64,000 bases of DNA from Steroidobacter sp. (GTDB taxonomy: Bacteria > Pseudomonadota > Gammaproteobacteria > Steroidobacterales > Steroidobacteraceae). The notes under the pieces were generated by a model that saw nothing but the letters and a program-made list of their open reading frames with translations, was not told the DNA's origin and did not search any database. How positions within the stretch are numbered: position 1 is the first letter of the stretch; every line of letters begins with the position of its first letter. Of the stretch, positions 63,685 to 64,000 are shown one piece after another. Location of the stretch: contig JAICPY010000010.1 of assembly GCA_025929585.1 (NCBI GenBank), positions 1 through 64,000 of the forward strand, written 5' to 3'. A program made the position numbers and the translations under genes.

Positions 63685-64000
63685 TCAGGTGAGTTGCGAG
63701 AGCACTAGGATCACGATGAATCCCACCGTCGCGGCGAGCGCACCGGATTGTTGATAGTGACGCTGTTCGGATTCAGGCAGCAAATCGGTAATCGTGAGAT
63801 AGAACATGCCGCCTGCGCCGGCCGCAAAGAGCAACGACAGCATCGGGTCTTCGAGTCCTCGTAGCAGGAACCAGCCCAGAATTGCAGAGAACAGCACAGA
63901 GGCACCTACTAGCGACGTCCAACCCAAGACCCTGCACCTGGTTCGGATCTGATTGGATCGAGACTCGCCGCGAATCAATTCGCCGATCGATAGCCCCTCA
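63685..64000 (-). CDS. ZIP-family metal transporter (partial, runs off the window)
   Basis: The visible 105 residues end at 63685 and the frame continues past 64000. The C-terminal part has three hydrophobic helices and the stretch AAGAGGMFYLTITDLLPESEQR; the part beyond reads EGLSIGELIRG, as in the ZIP zinc/iron transporter metal-site helix. The start of the gene lies outside this window. Confidence 0.7.
   Translation of the reverse strand, partial: EGLSIGELIRGESRSNQIRTRCRVLGWTSLVGASVLFSAILGWFLLRGLEDPMLSLLFAAGAGGMFYLTITDLLPESEQRHYQQSGALAATVGFIVILVLSQLT

Overview
The window is a moderately GC-rich (roughly 58-60% by eye) chromosomal stretch of a Gram-negative bacterium. TonB-dependent receptor, autotransporter-type barrel, lipoproteins, periplasmic azurin and an UrcA-family protein are all present. 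These together suggest a gammaproteobacterium of the Steroidobacter/Xanthomonadales type; this placement is an inference, since no rRNA or marker tree was possible. I saw no tRNA, rRNA, CRISPR array, transposase, integrase or phage gene. Layout: (1) 0.3-6.1 kb: secreted TolB-like propeller protein, trehalose genes otsB-otsA, azurin, and a double PRC-barrel protein. (2) 6.1-11.3 kb, minus strand: a tightly overlapping five-gene respiratory operon (di-haem cytochrome c, lipoprotein cytochrome c, caa3-type subunit II, fused subunit I/III, small membrane protein). (3) 11.4-15.1 kb: small metabolic and stress genes (SDR, chitosanase-like hydrolase, DUF1428, GFA-like zinc protein, PGPGW membrane protein). 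(4) 15.1-26.9 kb: a complete L-rhamnose catabolic island. A DeoR regulator, ABC importer and kinase run leftward; a bifunctional aldolase/dehydrogenase, isomerase and lactate dehydrogenase run rightward. The two arms flank a 283-bp control region with a paired direct repeat. (5) 27-29.3 kb: glycerate-kinase-like P-loop protein, a tiny unknown protein and an SDR. (6) 29.4-37.2 kb: two hybrid histidine kinases, the second in a TonB receptor-YfiR-kinase trio. (7) 37.2-42.3 kb: a 1206-residue putative multihaem lipoprotein next to an autotransporter-type barrel. (8) 42.3-46 kb: repeat-rich spacer, two small ORFs, a secreted methyltransferase and a subclass-B3-like metallo-beta-lactamase. (9) 46-55.2 kb: a giant hybrid kinase with seven repeated extracytoplasmic units, an FMN reductase, a class-C-like serine hydrolase and a lone elongation factor G. 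(10) 55.3-64 kb: MFS transporter, UrcA protein, metal-binding peptide, AraC regulator, a decayed gene, a DUF2867-like protein, an FHA protein, an EEP-family nuclease/phosphatase, an ECF41 sigma-factor module (sigma factor, AhpD-like protein, cupin) and a ZIP transporter cut by the window edge. Most notable are the two exact ECF41-type promoters, the seven-unit sensor kinase, and many intergenic palindromes. Each palindrome is built from its own iterated 7-11 bp word present on both strands, usually just after a stop codon.
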